This document shows positions 6,014-14,222 of a stretch of DNA of 19,131 nucleotides, piece after piece. Under the pieces are notes generated by a model. The model was not told the origin of the DNA, searched no databases, and saw only the letters and a program-made list of their open reading frames with translations. The stretch is from an uncultured bacterium (GTDB lineage Bacteria > Actinomycetota > Actinomycetes > S36-B12): assembly GCA_903908025.1 (NCBI GenBank), contig CAIVQM010000413.1:1-19131 (forward strand), in the 5' to 3' direction. Numbering within the stretch: the first letter of the stretch is position 1; each line of letters starts with the position of its first letter. Made by a program: the position numbers and the translations under genes.

Positions 6014-7111
6014 CTAGACGACCGTGCCGACGATGGTGCCGACCGTGGCGAGCTGCGACGCGGTCAGGGCCGTGGTCGTGGCGGGGACGGTGACGGAGTC
6101 CACGTAGTCGACGCCCGGGATCGCGGCGATCAGGGCGATGATGTCGGTCTGGCGGATGTCATCCCCCCACGCCCACGCATCCGGACTCATCCAGGCGGTG
6201 ATCGCCGCGTTCACGGTATTCCGCACGTCCGTCGTCGAATAGCCGGCCAGGACATGGCAGTCGTAGGTGACGGCCTGGGTCACGACGTCGGCCGGCTGCA
6301 CGTGCAGGGCGAGCATCGCGGCGGAGATCGCCCCCATGGCCGCCCGCAGCTCGTCGCGGATCTCGAGACTGAGGGTGGCTCCCTTGCCGTACAGGTAGAC
6401 GGTCAGGTGGCCGATGTCCGACCCCACGGTGCCGCCGGGCTCGTACAGGTCGATGGCAGTGGCGCGACCGACCCGGGGATCCTCCAGGCAGTAGGCGACG
6501 AAGTGGGCCGGCAGCACCAGGGAGCTCGTGACGCGCGCGAGGACGGTCGTGGCGCGGTCGATGTAGGAGGTGTCGGACTCTGCGTCCGCGCCGCCGGTGA
6601 ACCCCGTGGTGACCGCTGCTGAGGCCACGTAGGGGATCGCGTCGAGCAGGTCGATGACGGTGGTGGCGGTGATCGAGTTGCCGGCGCCCCCGGTGGACTC
6701 CGTGCGGCAGGGGAGGGCGATGCTCGACGCCGCGGCGATGGTCGTGTCCGCGGTGACCAGGAGGACCAGGCCGGTGGAGGGCTCGAACAGGCGCTGTCCC
6801 GCGGTGACGGTCAGGGTGCGGGAACCGTCCAGGGTCAGGGTCACGACCCCGGAGGCGGAGGCTCCGGCGAACCGGGGGACCCCGTACAGGAAGAGGATCC
6901 CCTCGACGGCCTTGGTGATGAAGCGGTTGGCTGCATAGATGCCGTCCGCTGTCGCCGTCGCGATGGCCTCGAGCAGGATCGCCTCGACCGACCCGTTGCG
7001 CGGCTGCGCGAGGACGGTCTCGGCCCAGCGGGCGAGGGAGGCGTCGAAGATGGCCTGGGGGTCGCGGTCGTCGACAACGAGGTTGATCGCTGACAGATCG
7101 AGGTCCTTCAC
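6014..7111 (-). CDS. Baseplate J-like protein (P2 gpJ / XkdT family)
   Basis: A 365-residue baseplate wedge protein. The GTG at 7111 overlaps the previous stop as GTGA and has GGAG six bases upstream; an in-frame ATG at 7123 is possible but has a poorer site. The N-terminal helical region (residues 1-75) is followed by a beta domain with the pattern PCRTESTGGAGNSI (134-147) and then FTGGADAESDTSYIDRA (171-187), which is the characteristic baseplate-J signature. A region with DIGHLTVYLYGKG follows. In related phages this protein forms the baseplate periphery and connects to the fiber network through the gpI-like protein encoded next. Confidence 0.93.
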   Translation of the reverse strand: MKDLDLSAINLVVDDRDPQAIFDASLARWAETVLAQPRNGSVEAILLEAIATATADGIYAANRFITKAVEGILFLYGVPRFAGASASGVVTLTLDGSRTLTVTAGQRLFEPSTGLVLLVTADTTIAAASSIALPCRTESTGGAGNSITATTVIDLLDAIPYVASAAVTTGFTGGADAESDTSYIDRATTVLARVTSSLVLPAHFVAYCLEDPRVGRATAIDLYEPGGTVGSDIGHLTVYLYGKGATLSLEIRDELRAAMGAISAAMLALHVQPADVVTQAVTYDCHVLAGYSTTDVRNTVNAAITAWMSPDAWAWGDDIRQTDIIALIAAIPGVDYVDSVTVPATTTALTASQLATVGTIVGTVV

Positions 7112-7410
7112 TGCTGGCTCCATTCGACGTCGACCTGCACGCGGACCCGGTCCATCGCGGTCTCGGTCAGGGTGATCGCGGTGACGGTGATCTCCGGCTC
7201 GCACACGGCGATCGCCCCGGCGACGGCATCGGCGGACACGTCTCCGCTGGCCTGGTCGCGCACCCCGTAGATCGGGGCGAGTGGGCGTTCGCCTCTCAGG
7301 CAGGACAGGACGTGGCCGGCGAGCTCCGCGGCCGCGCGTGTCGAGGTGTCGTCGATGGTGACGACCGCGCCGGCGGAGTCCAGGCGCATCGGATGGCTGA
7401 TCAGCTGCAC
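7108..7410 (-). CDS. Small baseplate protein, gp25/XkdS position
   Basis: A 100-residue protein starting at GTG 7410 with a strong GGGGGAG ribosome site. It lies just upstream of baseplate J and overlaps it by four bases. Early residues include MRLDSAGAVVTIDD, followed by a helix (AAAELAGHVLSCLRGERPLAPIYG-type pattern) and a C-terminal beta strand (VRVQVDVEW). The segment with Gly-Glu-Arg-Pro-Leu-Ala-Pro-x-Tyr-Gly resembles the 'GER-x-x-x-P-x-x-G' core of GpW/gp25-like baseplate proteins. Position and size also fit XkdS (DUF2634). The family assignment is inferred mainly from gene order. Confidence 0.75.
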   Translation of the reverse strand: MQLISHPMRLDSAGAVVTIDDTSTRAAAELAGHVLSCLRGERPLAPIYGVRDQASGDVSADAVAGAIAVCEPEITVTAITLTETAMDRVRVQVDVEWSQQ

Positions 7411-7420
7411 GACGCTCCCC

Positions 7421-7675
7421 CTATCCCACGATGCCGGTGACGATGAAGTCGTTCGGGGAGTCCTCCACGACCATGACCCGATCACCCGCCTGGTAGGCGG
7501 TGAGCTTCGTGTCCGTGGTGACCGCGCCGGGGGTGCTCGTCCCGGAGTCGGCCTGCCACTTGTCGAGGTAGCGGTGCTTGACCGCGGGTAGCGGGCCGAG
7601 CTCGACCCCGGGCAGGATCGACGGGATCAGGATGTACACGCCGGCGCTGGTGACGCGGGTGACGGTGCCGATCAC
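7421..7675 (-). CDS. Small baseplate protein, XkdR position
   Basis: An 84-residue protein whose GTG start (7675) overlaps the preceding stop as GTGA. It is predicted beta-rich: IGTVTRVTSAGVYILIPSI at the start, then a KLTAYQAGDRVMVVEDS segment and a final DFIVTGIVG strand. The small beta-barrel character is compatible with an OB-fold hub or spike component. In PBSX the corresponding gene is xkdR (DUF2577). There is no clear Shine-Dalgarno sequence, so translation probably depends on coupling. The reading frame stays open upstream of this start within the neighbouring gene, but the extension has the composition of a shadow frame. Confidence 0.72.
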   Translation of the reverse strand: MIGTVTRVTSAGVYILIPSILPGVELGPLPAVKHRYLDKWQADSGTSTPGAVTTDTKLTAYQAGDRVMVVEDSPNDFIVTGIVG

Positions 7676-8520
7676 GTCGACGACCCGGACTTCTTCACGG
7701 GTCGGTGCGGCTGCGCCACCTCGACGGAGATGGGACTGGTGGAGTCCGCGGTGAACTGCACCTTCTCCACGAGGTAGATGCCGTTGTCGACTCCATGCCC
7801 GGCCAGGGAGATCCGGTCCCACGGCCGGATCCTCACCCCGAAGTCGTAGGGGACGGCGATCGATCCGGACCGGACGTTGTCGGTATCGTCATCGTCGACG
7901 GTGATCTGGCTGCTGATCGCATCCGTGGCCGGATCCGCCCCCCAGGTGACGGCCCACATGCGCTGCCCCGTGGCTCCGCCCTGCCACGCCCAGTGCCGGG
8001 ATCCGCACCACAGCCGTCCCGCCCATTCGACCCATTCCCAGCCCTGGTCCGAGCACAGGCTGGAGATGACGTCGAGCTCGGACTGGCGCTGATCGCCGGA
8101 CGTCTGCGCGATGGTGCCCTGCTTGGAGGAGGGCTGACAGATGGCGATGCCACCAGCAGTGGCAACGCGGCGGGTGATCCACTCCGTCGGCGACACCTTG
8201 CGTTCGGCTGATGCCTTGAACGTCCTGCGCAGCATCCGCGCGAGGGTAGAGCGGCAGTCGAAGGTGTGCAGGGTCGTATTGCTGGAGGATCGCTCCGTGG
8301 TGCGGGCACCGACCTGCCACGTGTCACCGCGCCACAGCACCGCTGTGCCGGGGGTGGCGAGCGCCGTGCCGGTGATGACCCCCTTGTCGTCGGATGCGGT
8401 GATCGTCAGCTGCGCGACCGAGCCGGTGCCCGTGTCCAGGGTCAGCGCGGTCAGGACGTCGCAGATGTCGGCCGTGAGCTTGGATCCGGCCAGGCGCAGC
8501 GAGTCGGTGTCGAGGGTCAT
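7672..8520 (-). CDS. Late control D / XkdQ-like baseplate hub protein
   Basis: A 282-residue protein starting at ATG 8520, which overlaps the upstream stop as ATGA. The sequence begins MTLDTDSLRLAGSKLTADICD and continues with beta-rich segments, including LWRGDTWQVGARTTERSSS. The middle has the run SELDVISSLCSDQGWEWVEW, and the C-terminal part has the baseplate-hub-like RIRPWDRISLAGHGVDNGIYLVEKV, then SPISVEVAQP. XkdQ and gpD-like proteins form the hub ring at the bottom of the tail tube, and this gene has their position between an XkdP-position gene and the small XkdR-position gene. Similarity is of pattern type only. Confidence 0.75.
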   Translation of the reverse strand: MTLDTDSLRLAGSKLTADICDVLTALTLDTGTGSVAQLTITASDDKGVITGTALATPGTAVLWRGDTWQVGARTTERSSSNTTLHTFDCRSTLARMLRRTFKASAERKVSPTEWITRRVATAGGIAICQPSSKQGTIAQTSGDQRQSELDVISSLCSDQGWEWVEWAGRLWCGSRHWAWQGGATGQRMWAVTWGADPATDAISSQITVDDDDTDNVRSGSIAVPYDFGVRIRPWDRISLAGHGVDNGIYLVEKVQFTADSTSPISVEVAQPHRPVKKSGSST

Positions 8521-8699
8521 CGGTCGGAGGGCTGCCGGGGAAGCAGGTCGGGGCGCGTGGACCCCAGACGCTGCGCTGCACGAACCTGCGGGGAGCGGCG
8601 GGCCGGTGACAGGGCCTCCGCATCGGCGAGGCCGCGCGGGGCATCGGGTGCGGGAACGCCCTCGAGGGAGATGTCGGCCCAGCCGTCGGGATCGCTCAT
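8517..8699 (-). CDS. Small hypothetical tail-operon protein
   Basis: A 60-residue Pro/Ala/Arg-rich protein flanked by two ATGA overlaps (start ATG 8699, stop overlapping the XkdQ-like ATG at 8520). It begins MSDPDGWADISLEGVPAPDA and has a basic C-terminal half with many Arg. No domain is recognised. The exact overlaps on both sides favour a real gene that keeps the operon translationally continuous. It may be a tail assembly or baseplate peptide, but no function can be given. Confidence 0.65.
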   Translation of the reverse strand: MSDPDGWADISLEGVPAPDAPRGLADAEALSPARRSPQVRAAQRLGSTRPDLLPRQPSDR

Positions 8700-9211
8700 C
8701 GCTTCGACTTCGGCTTCTTCTTGATGGGGCCGACGGTGATCGAGGCGTCGGATGCCTGCCGCATCGTGATGATGACGTCGGCGACAGAGGGCTCCCCGTC
8801 CGCGGCCCAGTCCAGCTGGTTCGCACCGGCGTCGGTGATCCGCCAGTGGCCCCGGTCGGACTGGCCGAGCATGAACTGGACGATCGGCTTCGCCGCGGCG
8901 TACCGCTTCACCAGGTCGAGGGTGTCCTGAATCGACTCCGTGACGCTGGTGGTCCGCAGGGTGAACGCGATTCGCAGCGCGGGCAGGGGATCGTTGGAGC
9001 GGGTGAGCAGGGGCGCACGGCCGGGTCGCTCGGTCTCGGCATAGTTCGGCGCCCACCCGGAGTCCTCCACCTCGGACGGCCACCACGGCAGCACCAGGAC
9101 GGGGAGGCCGGCAGCGATGAGCCGGGCCCGCTGCGAACTACGCACGATCCGTCCGGGGATGGTCACGCGGGTGGTGATGTTGTCGTCGATGGTGCCGATG
9201 CCGCGGGCCAT
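8696..9211 (-). CDS. Tail protein between tape measure and hub, XkdP position
   Basis: A 171-residue protein whose ATG overlaps the tape measure stop by one base (TGATG). It contains a hydrophobic strand segment (AAGLPVLVLPWWPSEVEDS), then ALRIAFTLRTTSVTESIQDT and a SVADVIITMRQASD segment, and ends in a basic tail KKKPKSKR. In PBSX-like phages the gene after the tape measure is xkdP, which joins the tube end to the hub, often through a LysM domain. No LysM motif is visible here, so it is called by position. Its role is likely in the distal tail or baseplate hub. Confidence 0.72.
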   Translation of the reverse strand: MARGIGTIDDNITTRVTIPGRIVRSSQRARLIAAGLPVLVLPWWPSEVEDSGWAPNYAETERPGRAPLLTRSNDPLPALRIAFTLRTTSVTESIQDTLDLVKRYAAAKPIVQFMLGQSDRGHWRITDAGANQLDWAADGEPSVADVIITMRQASDASITVGPIKKKPKSKR

Positions 9212-11556
9212 CAGCGGATCGCCCCCGCGTAGCGGGTGCGACGGTCGCGCTCCTGGCGGCGGGCCTCGCGGGCGAGGGCAAGCTCGACGTCGATCTGCCC
9301 GGTGGGGTACACGTTGAGCTGTCCGACGAGTGGGGCGTCGCGGCCGGACGACTGCGCCGGCAGGGTGATGCGGGGGGCATGGACGAGCGCCGGCAGGACC
9401 GGGACCCTGTCCGCACGGTTGAGGCGCTCGAGCACGTCGTAGCCGACGACCTTCGCGGCGGCCTGCCGGATGACGAACTCACCGTTGCTCAGCATCGCCG
9501 GGATGGAGTCGGACGTCCCGGTTCCGGGACCGAACACGGCCCCGCCGGCGGCCCGGGGCACGACGAACGGCGCGGCCGCCCCGAGCTGCGAGACGACCAC
9601 CGAGACCGGGACCACCTTCCCGCTGAGCAGGTTCAGGGTGTCCAGGATCCGCTGGGCCTCCTCCCTGGCCAGTCGCAGTGGGGCCAGCAGCTGCTCCTTG
9701 GCGGCGGCGGACAGCCCGGAGGTGGCGATCGTGCGCTTCATCGTCGCGTAGTTGCTCGCGATGAAGCGGGCCTGCTTCGCACTGCCGTCCTTGAACGTGT
9801 CCGTCGCCGTGTTGAACGAGTCGACCGCGGACAGGGCCGCATCGGCGGACGGCTCGGCGACGTAGTCCTTGATCGCCTTGCGGTAGGCGCGCAGCGCCTG
9901 GATGCGGCTGGACGCCGACGTCAGCCTGCTCAGCGCCTTCTGCAGCATCGTCACCCGCACGGACGCCACCCAGGCCGCGGCGCCGAAATCCTCGATTGGA
10001 GGCGTGGCATCCTCCACCGCCTGGCCGGCGACCCCGGCGGACTTCCCCGCGATGGTGGTGGCGGCGGCGAGCTCCGTGGCGGCCTGCCCGTCACGGTTCG
10101 CGGCGTCGACGCTGGACTCCAGACTGGACAGCCACACCAGCTGCGCCGGGTTCGCGAGCAGCGCGGTGCGCGTGTACTCCCCGACCCGCAGCGCCAGGGC
10201 GTGCTGGGCGTCGGCTCCCGCGAGGGACGCGTCGACGATCTCCCGCAGCGTGAACGGGGTCTGCGCGAGGTCGCCCGCCGAGAAGTTCCGCAGGAACTCC
10301 GCGCCCAGCTGCTGCCGGGTCAGGGCGGTGGCGGCACCGTTCACGGTGTCGAATGTCCCGGCGAGGGACTCCGCGGCCGCACGGGCATCCTCGTTGCCCT
10401 TGATCCACAGCGCCAGGGCCGCCAGCCCGATCGTGATGGGCCCGCCGATCCCGGCGATCATGGACCCGGCGTTCCGCACGCCGGTGCGCAGGGACCCGCC
10501 GGCGATCCCCGCCGTGACCATCGCCGCCTTCATCGCGATGATGCGAGGAGTGGCGATCATGACGACGGCGCTGAGCGCCCCCAGGCCCATGACCAGGCGC
10601 TTGGTGGGATCGGACAGGCCGGTGAAGAATCCGACGAGCGAACGGACGACGGCGACGAGGCCCTGCAGCGCGGGGACAAGCGCCTCGCCCACGGACTCCT
10701 TCAGGTTCTCGAAGTTCTGGTTCGCGATCGCCAGCTGCCCTGCGGTCCCGGCGCCGAACGCCTTGCCCGCGCCGCCGGCCTTCTCCTGCAGCAGTTCCAT
10801 GATGGTGGCGAGGTCCTTGCCGCGGTCGCCCGTGGCCTTGAAGTTGATGCCCATGTCCTTCAGCGCCCGGGCGTTGCCGAGCAGGGCCTTGCCGATCGAC
10901 GACGAGGCGTCCACGACGTCCTTGCCCATCAGGATCGCGTAGTCGTTGACCAGGGGGATCAGCTGCTGGATCTGCGTCCCGGTGAGGTCGAAGCGGGCGA
11001 GCATCCCCTCGGCAGCGGCCAGGGCGTCGTCGTCGGTGCCGGTGAGGTTCATGATCGACGTGTTGAGGTCGTCGAACGACTTCCGAGTGACATCGTTCAG
11101 CTTCGGGAATCGGCCGTAGGCCTGGGACAGCATGGCCTGCTGCTTCTCCGCGTCCGCGAACGCGCTGATGGACTGCTTCGCGAAGAGCAGCATCGCGGCC
11201 CCGGCGATCAGGCCGGCATTGCGGATCGCCGTCGCATGCTTCGTGATCGACTGGCCCAGTCGCCCCATCGCCGTCGTGGCGCGGCCGGCCTCCGACTGGA
11301 TCTTCTTCAGCGCGTCACGGGCGACCTTCGATGCCTTCGCGGCATCCTGCTGCGCCTTCGCCAGACGCTGGAACTCCCGCTCGAGATCCCGCAGCTTCGC
11401 GGCCGCCTCCGGTGACCCGGTCTCCTTCAGCTCCTTGCTGGTGGTCGCCATCTCGCGGGTGACGGCCTGGAGCTCCTTCTGCACGCCCTTGAGCCGCGCG
11501 GACATCTCGTCCTTCGCGGTGAGCTTGAGGGAGAGCTCGTCGGCGTAGCCGGCCAT
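9211..11556 (-). CDS. Tape measure protein
   Basis: A 781-residue protein with a strong ribosome site (GAGGGGGAG), located directly after the frameshifted chaperone gene. The N terminus (residues 10-100) is predicted coiled coil and rich in Lys, Glu and Ala. Hydrophobic segments lie around 114-126 (AGLIAGAAMLLFA), about 321-352 and about 365-385, as expected for a tape measure that enters the host membrane. Near the C terminus GPGTGTSDSIPAMLSNGEFV (676-695) is a motif commonly seen at the ends of tape measure proteins. By the usual rule of about 1.5 angstrom per residue, the tail would be roughly 115-120 nm long; this number is only an estimate. Confidence 0.93.
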   Translation of the reverse strand: MAGYADELSLKLTAKDEMSARLKGVQKELQAVTREMATTSKELKETGSPEAAAKLRDLEREFQRLAKAQQDAAKASKVARDALKKIQSEAGRATTAMGRLGQSITKHATAIRNAGLIAGAAMLLFAKQSISAFADAEKQQAMLSQAYGRFPKLNDVTRKSFDDLNTSIMNLTGTDDDALAAAEGMLARFDLTGTQIQQLIPLVNDYAILMGKDVVDASSSIGKALLGNARALKDMGINFKATGDRGKDLATIMELLQEKAGGAGKAFGAGTAGQLAIANQNFENLKESVGEALVPALQGLVAVVRSLVGFFTGLSDPTKRLVMGLGALSAVVMIATPRIIAMKAAMVTAGIAGGSLRTGVRNAGSMIAGIGGPITIGLAALALWIKGNEDARAAAESLAGTFDTVNGAATALTRQQLGAEFLRNFSAGDLAQTPFTLREIVDASLAGADAQHALALRVGEYTRTALLANPAQLVWLSSLESSVDAANRDGQAATELAAATTIAGKSAGVAGQAVEDATPPIEDFGAAAWVASVRVTMLQKALSRLTSASSRIQALRAYRKAIKDYVAEPSADAALSAVDSFNTATDTFKDGSAKQARFIASNYATMKRTIATSGLSAAAKEQLLAPLRLAREEAQRILDTLNLLSGKVVPVSVVVSQLGAAAPFVVPRAAGGAVFGPGTGTSDSIPAMLSNGEFVIRQAAAKVVGYDVLERLNRADRVPVLPALVHAPRITLPAQSSGRDAPLVGQLNVYPTGQIDVELALAREARRQERDRRTRYAGAIR

Positions 11557-11557
11557 G

Positions 11558-11743
11558 TCACTCCCCCTCGCCCATGTCCGCGACAGCGGACTCGTAGAAC
11601 ATGCTCATCAGGTCCAGGGCGGACTCCGGCCTGGTTGCGACGGTCACCGGATCCTGGTGGAACGCTCGGGCGTACCGCTGCACGAACGTGATCAGCGGAT
11701 GCTCGTGATCGGGTGCATCCCCGGTCAGCCAGCGCTCGTAGGG
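11558..11743 (-). CDS. Tail assembly chaperone -1 frameshift extension (T part)
   Basis: The -1 frame relative to the upstream chaperone is open from about 11752 to a TGA at 11560-11558, two bases before the tape measure ATG. It encodes about 61 residues (PYERWLTGDAPDHEHPLI, then TFVQRYARAF, ending in VADMGEGE) with no plausible start of its own near the 5' end. This is the usual arrangement in tailed phages, where a small share of ribosomes shift frame to give a longer G-T fusion protein that loads the tape measure. The shift must occur between 11752 and 11725; the CCT codon at 11742-11740, which can re-pair as CCC, is a candidate. No classical X-XXY-YYZ heptamer is seen, so the exact site is uncertain. 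Confidence 0.75.
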   Translation of the reverse strand, partial: PYERWLTGDAPDHEHPLITFVQRYARAFHQDPVTVATRPESALDLMSMFYESAVADMGEGE

Positions 11744-12243
11744 TCCTCGGCATCATCGACCATCACGTCATCGCCGGTGCCGTACCCGGCCTCGCTCAGG
11801 AGCTTCTCCGCGACCGCGGCGACGATGCCGTCGGATCCGTACATCGTGCGGATCGCCTCCGACGGGGACAGCGCGTCGAGCAGGCCCATGACGGCCTTGT
11901 CCCGGACGGTGAGCAGGGTCCCCGCGCTGTCGGCGAGCTCCTCGCCCATGTTCGCCAGGGAGACGTTGAACATCGCGAGGACGGCGGCGTCGAAGCTGTA
12001 CTTCTGCTTCCGCTTCTCGGCCTTTGCCGCCCGGTCGAAGAAGGGGGCCAGCTCGGAGCGGTCCAGGGGCAGCCGGTAGGTGACCGTCCACTCCGGGCAG
12101 TCCGGGTGGGTGAACACCAGGACCCGGCGCTTGCGGGCTGCGAGCTGTGCCGTGATGCGATCGGCGAGGGAGCGCGACACCGGTGCCGCGCTCTCCTCGT
12201 CGTCGAGCCCGCTGGCGAAGTCGACGCTGTCGCTCATGCTCAT
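11725..12243 (-). CDS. Tail assembly chaperone (G part)
   Basis: A 172-residue protein between the tail tube and the tape measure. The ATG at 12243 overlaps the tube stop as ATGA; a second ATG at 12237 is also possible because neither has a good Shine-Dalgarno sequence. The middle includes RRVLVFTHPDCPEWTVTYRL and a helical region with RSELAPFFDRAAKAEKRKQK. The C-terminal part is acidic (VMVDDAEDPTSAG). Position and the open -1 frame at its 3' end identify it as the lambda gpG-type chaperone that keeps the tape measure soluble during tail assembly. Confidence 0.82.
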   Translation of the reverse strand: MSMSDSVDFASGLDDEESAAPVSRSLADRITAQLAARKRRVLVFTHPDCPEWTVTYRLPLDRSELAPFFDRAAKAEKRKQKYSFDAAVLAMFNVSLANMGEELADSAGTLLTVRDKAVMGLLDALSPSEAIRTMYGSDGIVAAVAEKLLSEAGYGTGDDVMVDDAEDPTSAG

Positions 12244-12653
12244 GCGCCGCGGGCGATCGTCACGACTACCGTCAGCTTCGACGGATCGTTGCTGTTCGAG
12301 TCGGACCCGGTGCGCTGGGCGTTCTTCACTGATCCGGTGTACGTGTCGGGGGCCCCCATGGGGACGCCGTCCATGCCGAGGTCGGTGAGGCTGATCGTGC
12401 CGCCGTCGTAGAAGCCGGGATTGATCTTGACCTGGCGGACGATCGCGGAGTCGCGCGTGGAGTCCCAGAACCGGGTCAAGGTGATGTCCTCGTACGTGAT
12501 GCGACCCGAGACGGTCTCGGCCGCCGCGTCGGCGGATCGCCGCATCGTGGAGACCTCGCGTCCGAAGCTGGGATCCGAGCACGTGTCCCAGTCGCCGGGC
12601 ATCTTGTCGAAGCCGATGAGCGTCCGGTCCTTCGTCAGGAGTGGGGTGGTCAT
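12240..12653 (-). CDS. Tail tube protein
   Basis: A 137-residue protein located 29 bases after the sheath gene, with an AAAGGAACAG ribosome site. The sequence starts MTTPLLTKDRTLIGFDKMPG, with middle segments SGRITYEDITLTRFWD and QVKINPGFYDGGTISLTDLG, and ends in a beta strand (LTVVVTIARGA). Size, beta content and the position immediately after the sheath and before the chaperone are those of the inner tube protein in contractile tails, which polymerises around the tape measure. The call is based on context and composition. Confidence 0.85.
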   Translation of the reverse strand: MTTPLLTKDRTLIGFDKMPGDWDTCSDPSFGREVSTMRRSADAAAETVSGRITYEDITLTRFWDSTRDSAIVRQVKINPGFYDGGTISLTDLGMDGVPMGAPDTYTGSVKNAQRTGSDSNSNDPSKLTVVVTIARGA

Positions 12654-12682
12654 GGTCTGTTCCTTTCAGAGGTGGACCGGGG

Positions 12683-14071
12683 TTACAGGGTGACGGTGGC
12701 GTCGCCGACGGCGACGACGAGATCCACGAAGTCGATCGACTCGCCCAGGCGCAGGCTGATCGTCGCGGTGATGCGATTGTCGGCCGGCGCGGTGCCGGTC
12801 GAGACCTGGACGCGGTAGCCGGGGTCGACCACCGACCCGTCGCCCGCGGTGCGCATCGCCAAATATGTCCCCGAGAACGGGGACAGCATCGCGGACAGTC
12901 GACCGACGATCTGCGCGAGATGCCCGGGCGAGGCGGGGCTGTTCGTCTCGGACTCCAGGATGTCCTCTGCGGCGACGGTGATGTCGTTGATGAGGTCCCG
13001 GTACTGGCCGCCGATGAGGTTGAGGTTGCCGCCCGGGGCCGCGGTCATCACGTACGTGTAGAGACGCGTGTAGGCGCCGACGGTGCGAACCACCGAGATG
13101 CGGGCCGCGTTCATCGTCGCCCAGTCGCTCGAGTTGACCTGGTACTCGGGGGCGACGTCGACGACGGGGCGCGCGTACACCTCCGCCGCGGCGGACTCGC
13201 CGGGCGAGACGCGGATCGCGGCCGAGCGCAGGCCGGCGGCGAACGGGGTCGGGTCGATGGTCTTGATGCCGCCGGCACCGTCACCGACCTTCACCCACGG
13301 GCCGACCAGGTCGAGGAACTCCGAGCTCGTGTACGCCTTGATGGTGGCCACGGCGGTGACCAGCTGCGCCGGAGTCTGCCCGGCGGCGGCGGTCACGAAT
13401 CCGTGCCGCTTCGTCGAGGCGCAGTGGGTGGCGATCGCCTGCCCGACCGTGGCGTACCCAAGGCCGGGAATCGCGACAGCGCCAGCGCCCAGGTCCGGGG
13501 ACAGCAGCGCGAGGCTGGTGGCCCACACGACGTTGGCGAAGTCATCAGTGCCGGTGGCCAGCGACGTCGCACTGACAGGGGACGCCGGCAGGGTGCCGCT
13601 CGAGGTGACCGTGAACCGGGTGCTCGCCGCAGCCGCGAGGAGCAGTGCCGCGGCGGTGGCGCCGAAGTAGGTCTCCGTCACCGTTCCGGCGACGAGGGTC
13701 AGCGTGGTTCCCGACGATGCCCAGGCCGCTGTCCAGGTGTTCGCGAACGCCCCCGGCTCCTTCGCCGTGACGACGATCTTGCCCGTGTCCAGCGACACCG
13801 TCGACTTGACGGGGGTCGGGCCGGCCGCCCTGACGACGACCAGCTCGGAGACCCCGCACCGGAAGGCGAGCTCGGCCGCGTCGTACATGCTCGCCCCACC
13901 GGAGCGCGCCCCGTAGACGGAGGCGTATCCGGCCAGCGAGTGAACGATGACGGGCTTGTCGGCCGGGCCGGTCTGCGTCTGCCCGACGATCATGAAACGA
14001 CCGCTCCTGAGGCCACCGACGGCCGGAGCGGACGGGCTGGTGCTGATGGTGCTCGATACGCGGTCGCTCAC
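12683..14071 (-). CDS. Tail sheath protein
   Basis: A 462-residue contractile sheath subunit starting at GTG 14071, which overlaps the previous stop as GTGA and has GAGGAG six bases upstream. The N-terminal part contains GRFMIVGQTQTGPADKPVIV and SLAGYASVYGAR, a pattern typical of sheath proteins (the 'G-x-x-x-x-GP...P-x-x-V-x-S' region). A variable beta domain occupies the middle. The C-terminal domain includes SDWATMNAARISVVRTVGAY and a final beta strand (IDFVDLVVAVGDATVTL) that would provide the interlocking strand between neighbouring subunits. This gene is the key evidence that the particle is a myovirus. Confidence 0.93.
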   Translation of the reverse strand: MSDRVSSTISTSPSAPAVGGLRSGRFMIVGQTQTGPADKPVIVHSLAGYASVYGARSGGASMYDAAELAFRCGVSELVVVRAAGPTPVKSTVSLDTGKIVVTAKEPGAFANTWTAAWASSGTTLTLVAGTVTETYFGATAAALLLAAAASTRFTVTSSGTLPASPVSATSLATGTDDFANVVWATSLALLSPDLGAGAVAIPGLGYATVGQAIATHCASTKRHGFVTAAAGQTPAQLVTAVATIKAYTSSEFLDLVGPWVKVGDGAGGIKTIDPTPFAAGLRSAAIRVSPGESAAAEVYARPVVDVAPEYQVNSSDWATMNAARISVVRTVGAYTRLYTYVMTAAPGGNLNLIGGQYRDLINDITVAAEDILESETNSPASPGHLAQIVGRLSAMLSPFSGTYLAMRTAGDGSVVDPGYRVQVSTGTAPADNRITATISLRLGESIDFVDLVVAVGDATVTL

Positions 14072-14214
14072 GGCGTCTCCTCGGTTTCGGCGACGGGCGA
14101 TGCTGCCGCGTCGGACTTGCTGGACTTCTTCGCCGGGGTCGGACTGGGCGCGACCGGGACGAGTTCAGGGGCATCCGCGCCGATGACGGTCACGGACGTG
14201 GTGATGCGGGACAT
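14068..14214 (-). CDS. Small protein upstream of the sheath gene
   Basis: A 48-residue protein with a GGAG ribosome site six bases before ATG 14214; it overlaps the sheath GTG as GTGA. It starts MSRITTSVTVIGADAPELVP and continues with a Pro/Lys/Ser-rich and then Ala/Glu-rich low-complexity tail. No domain is recognised. Short proteins of this kind between terminator and sheath genes are common in myoviruses of Gram-positive hosts, but their role is unknown. It is too short and biased for a confident family call. Confidence 0.65.
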   Translation of the reverse strand: MSRITTSVTVIGADAPELVPVAPSPTPAKKSSKSDAAASPVAETEETP

Positions 14215-14222
14215 GAGATCTC

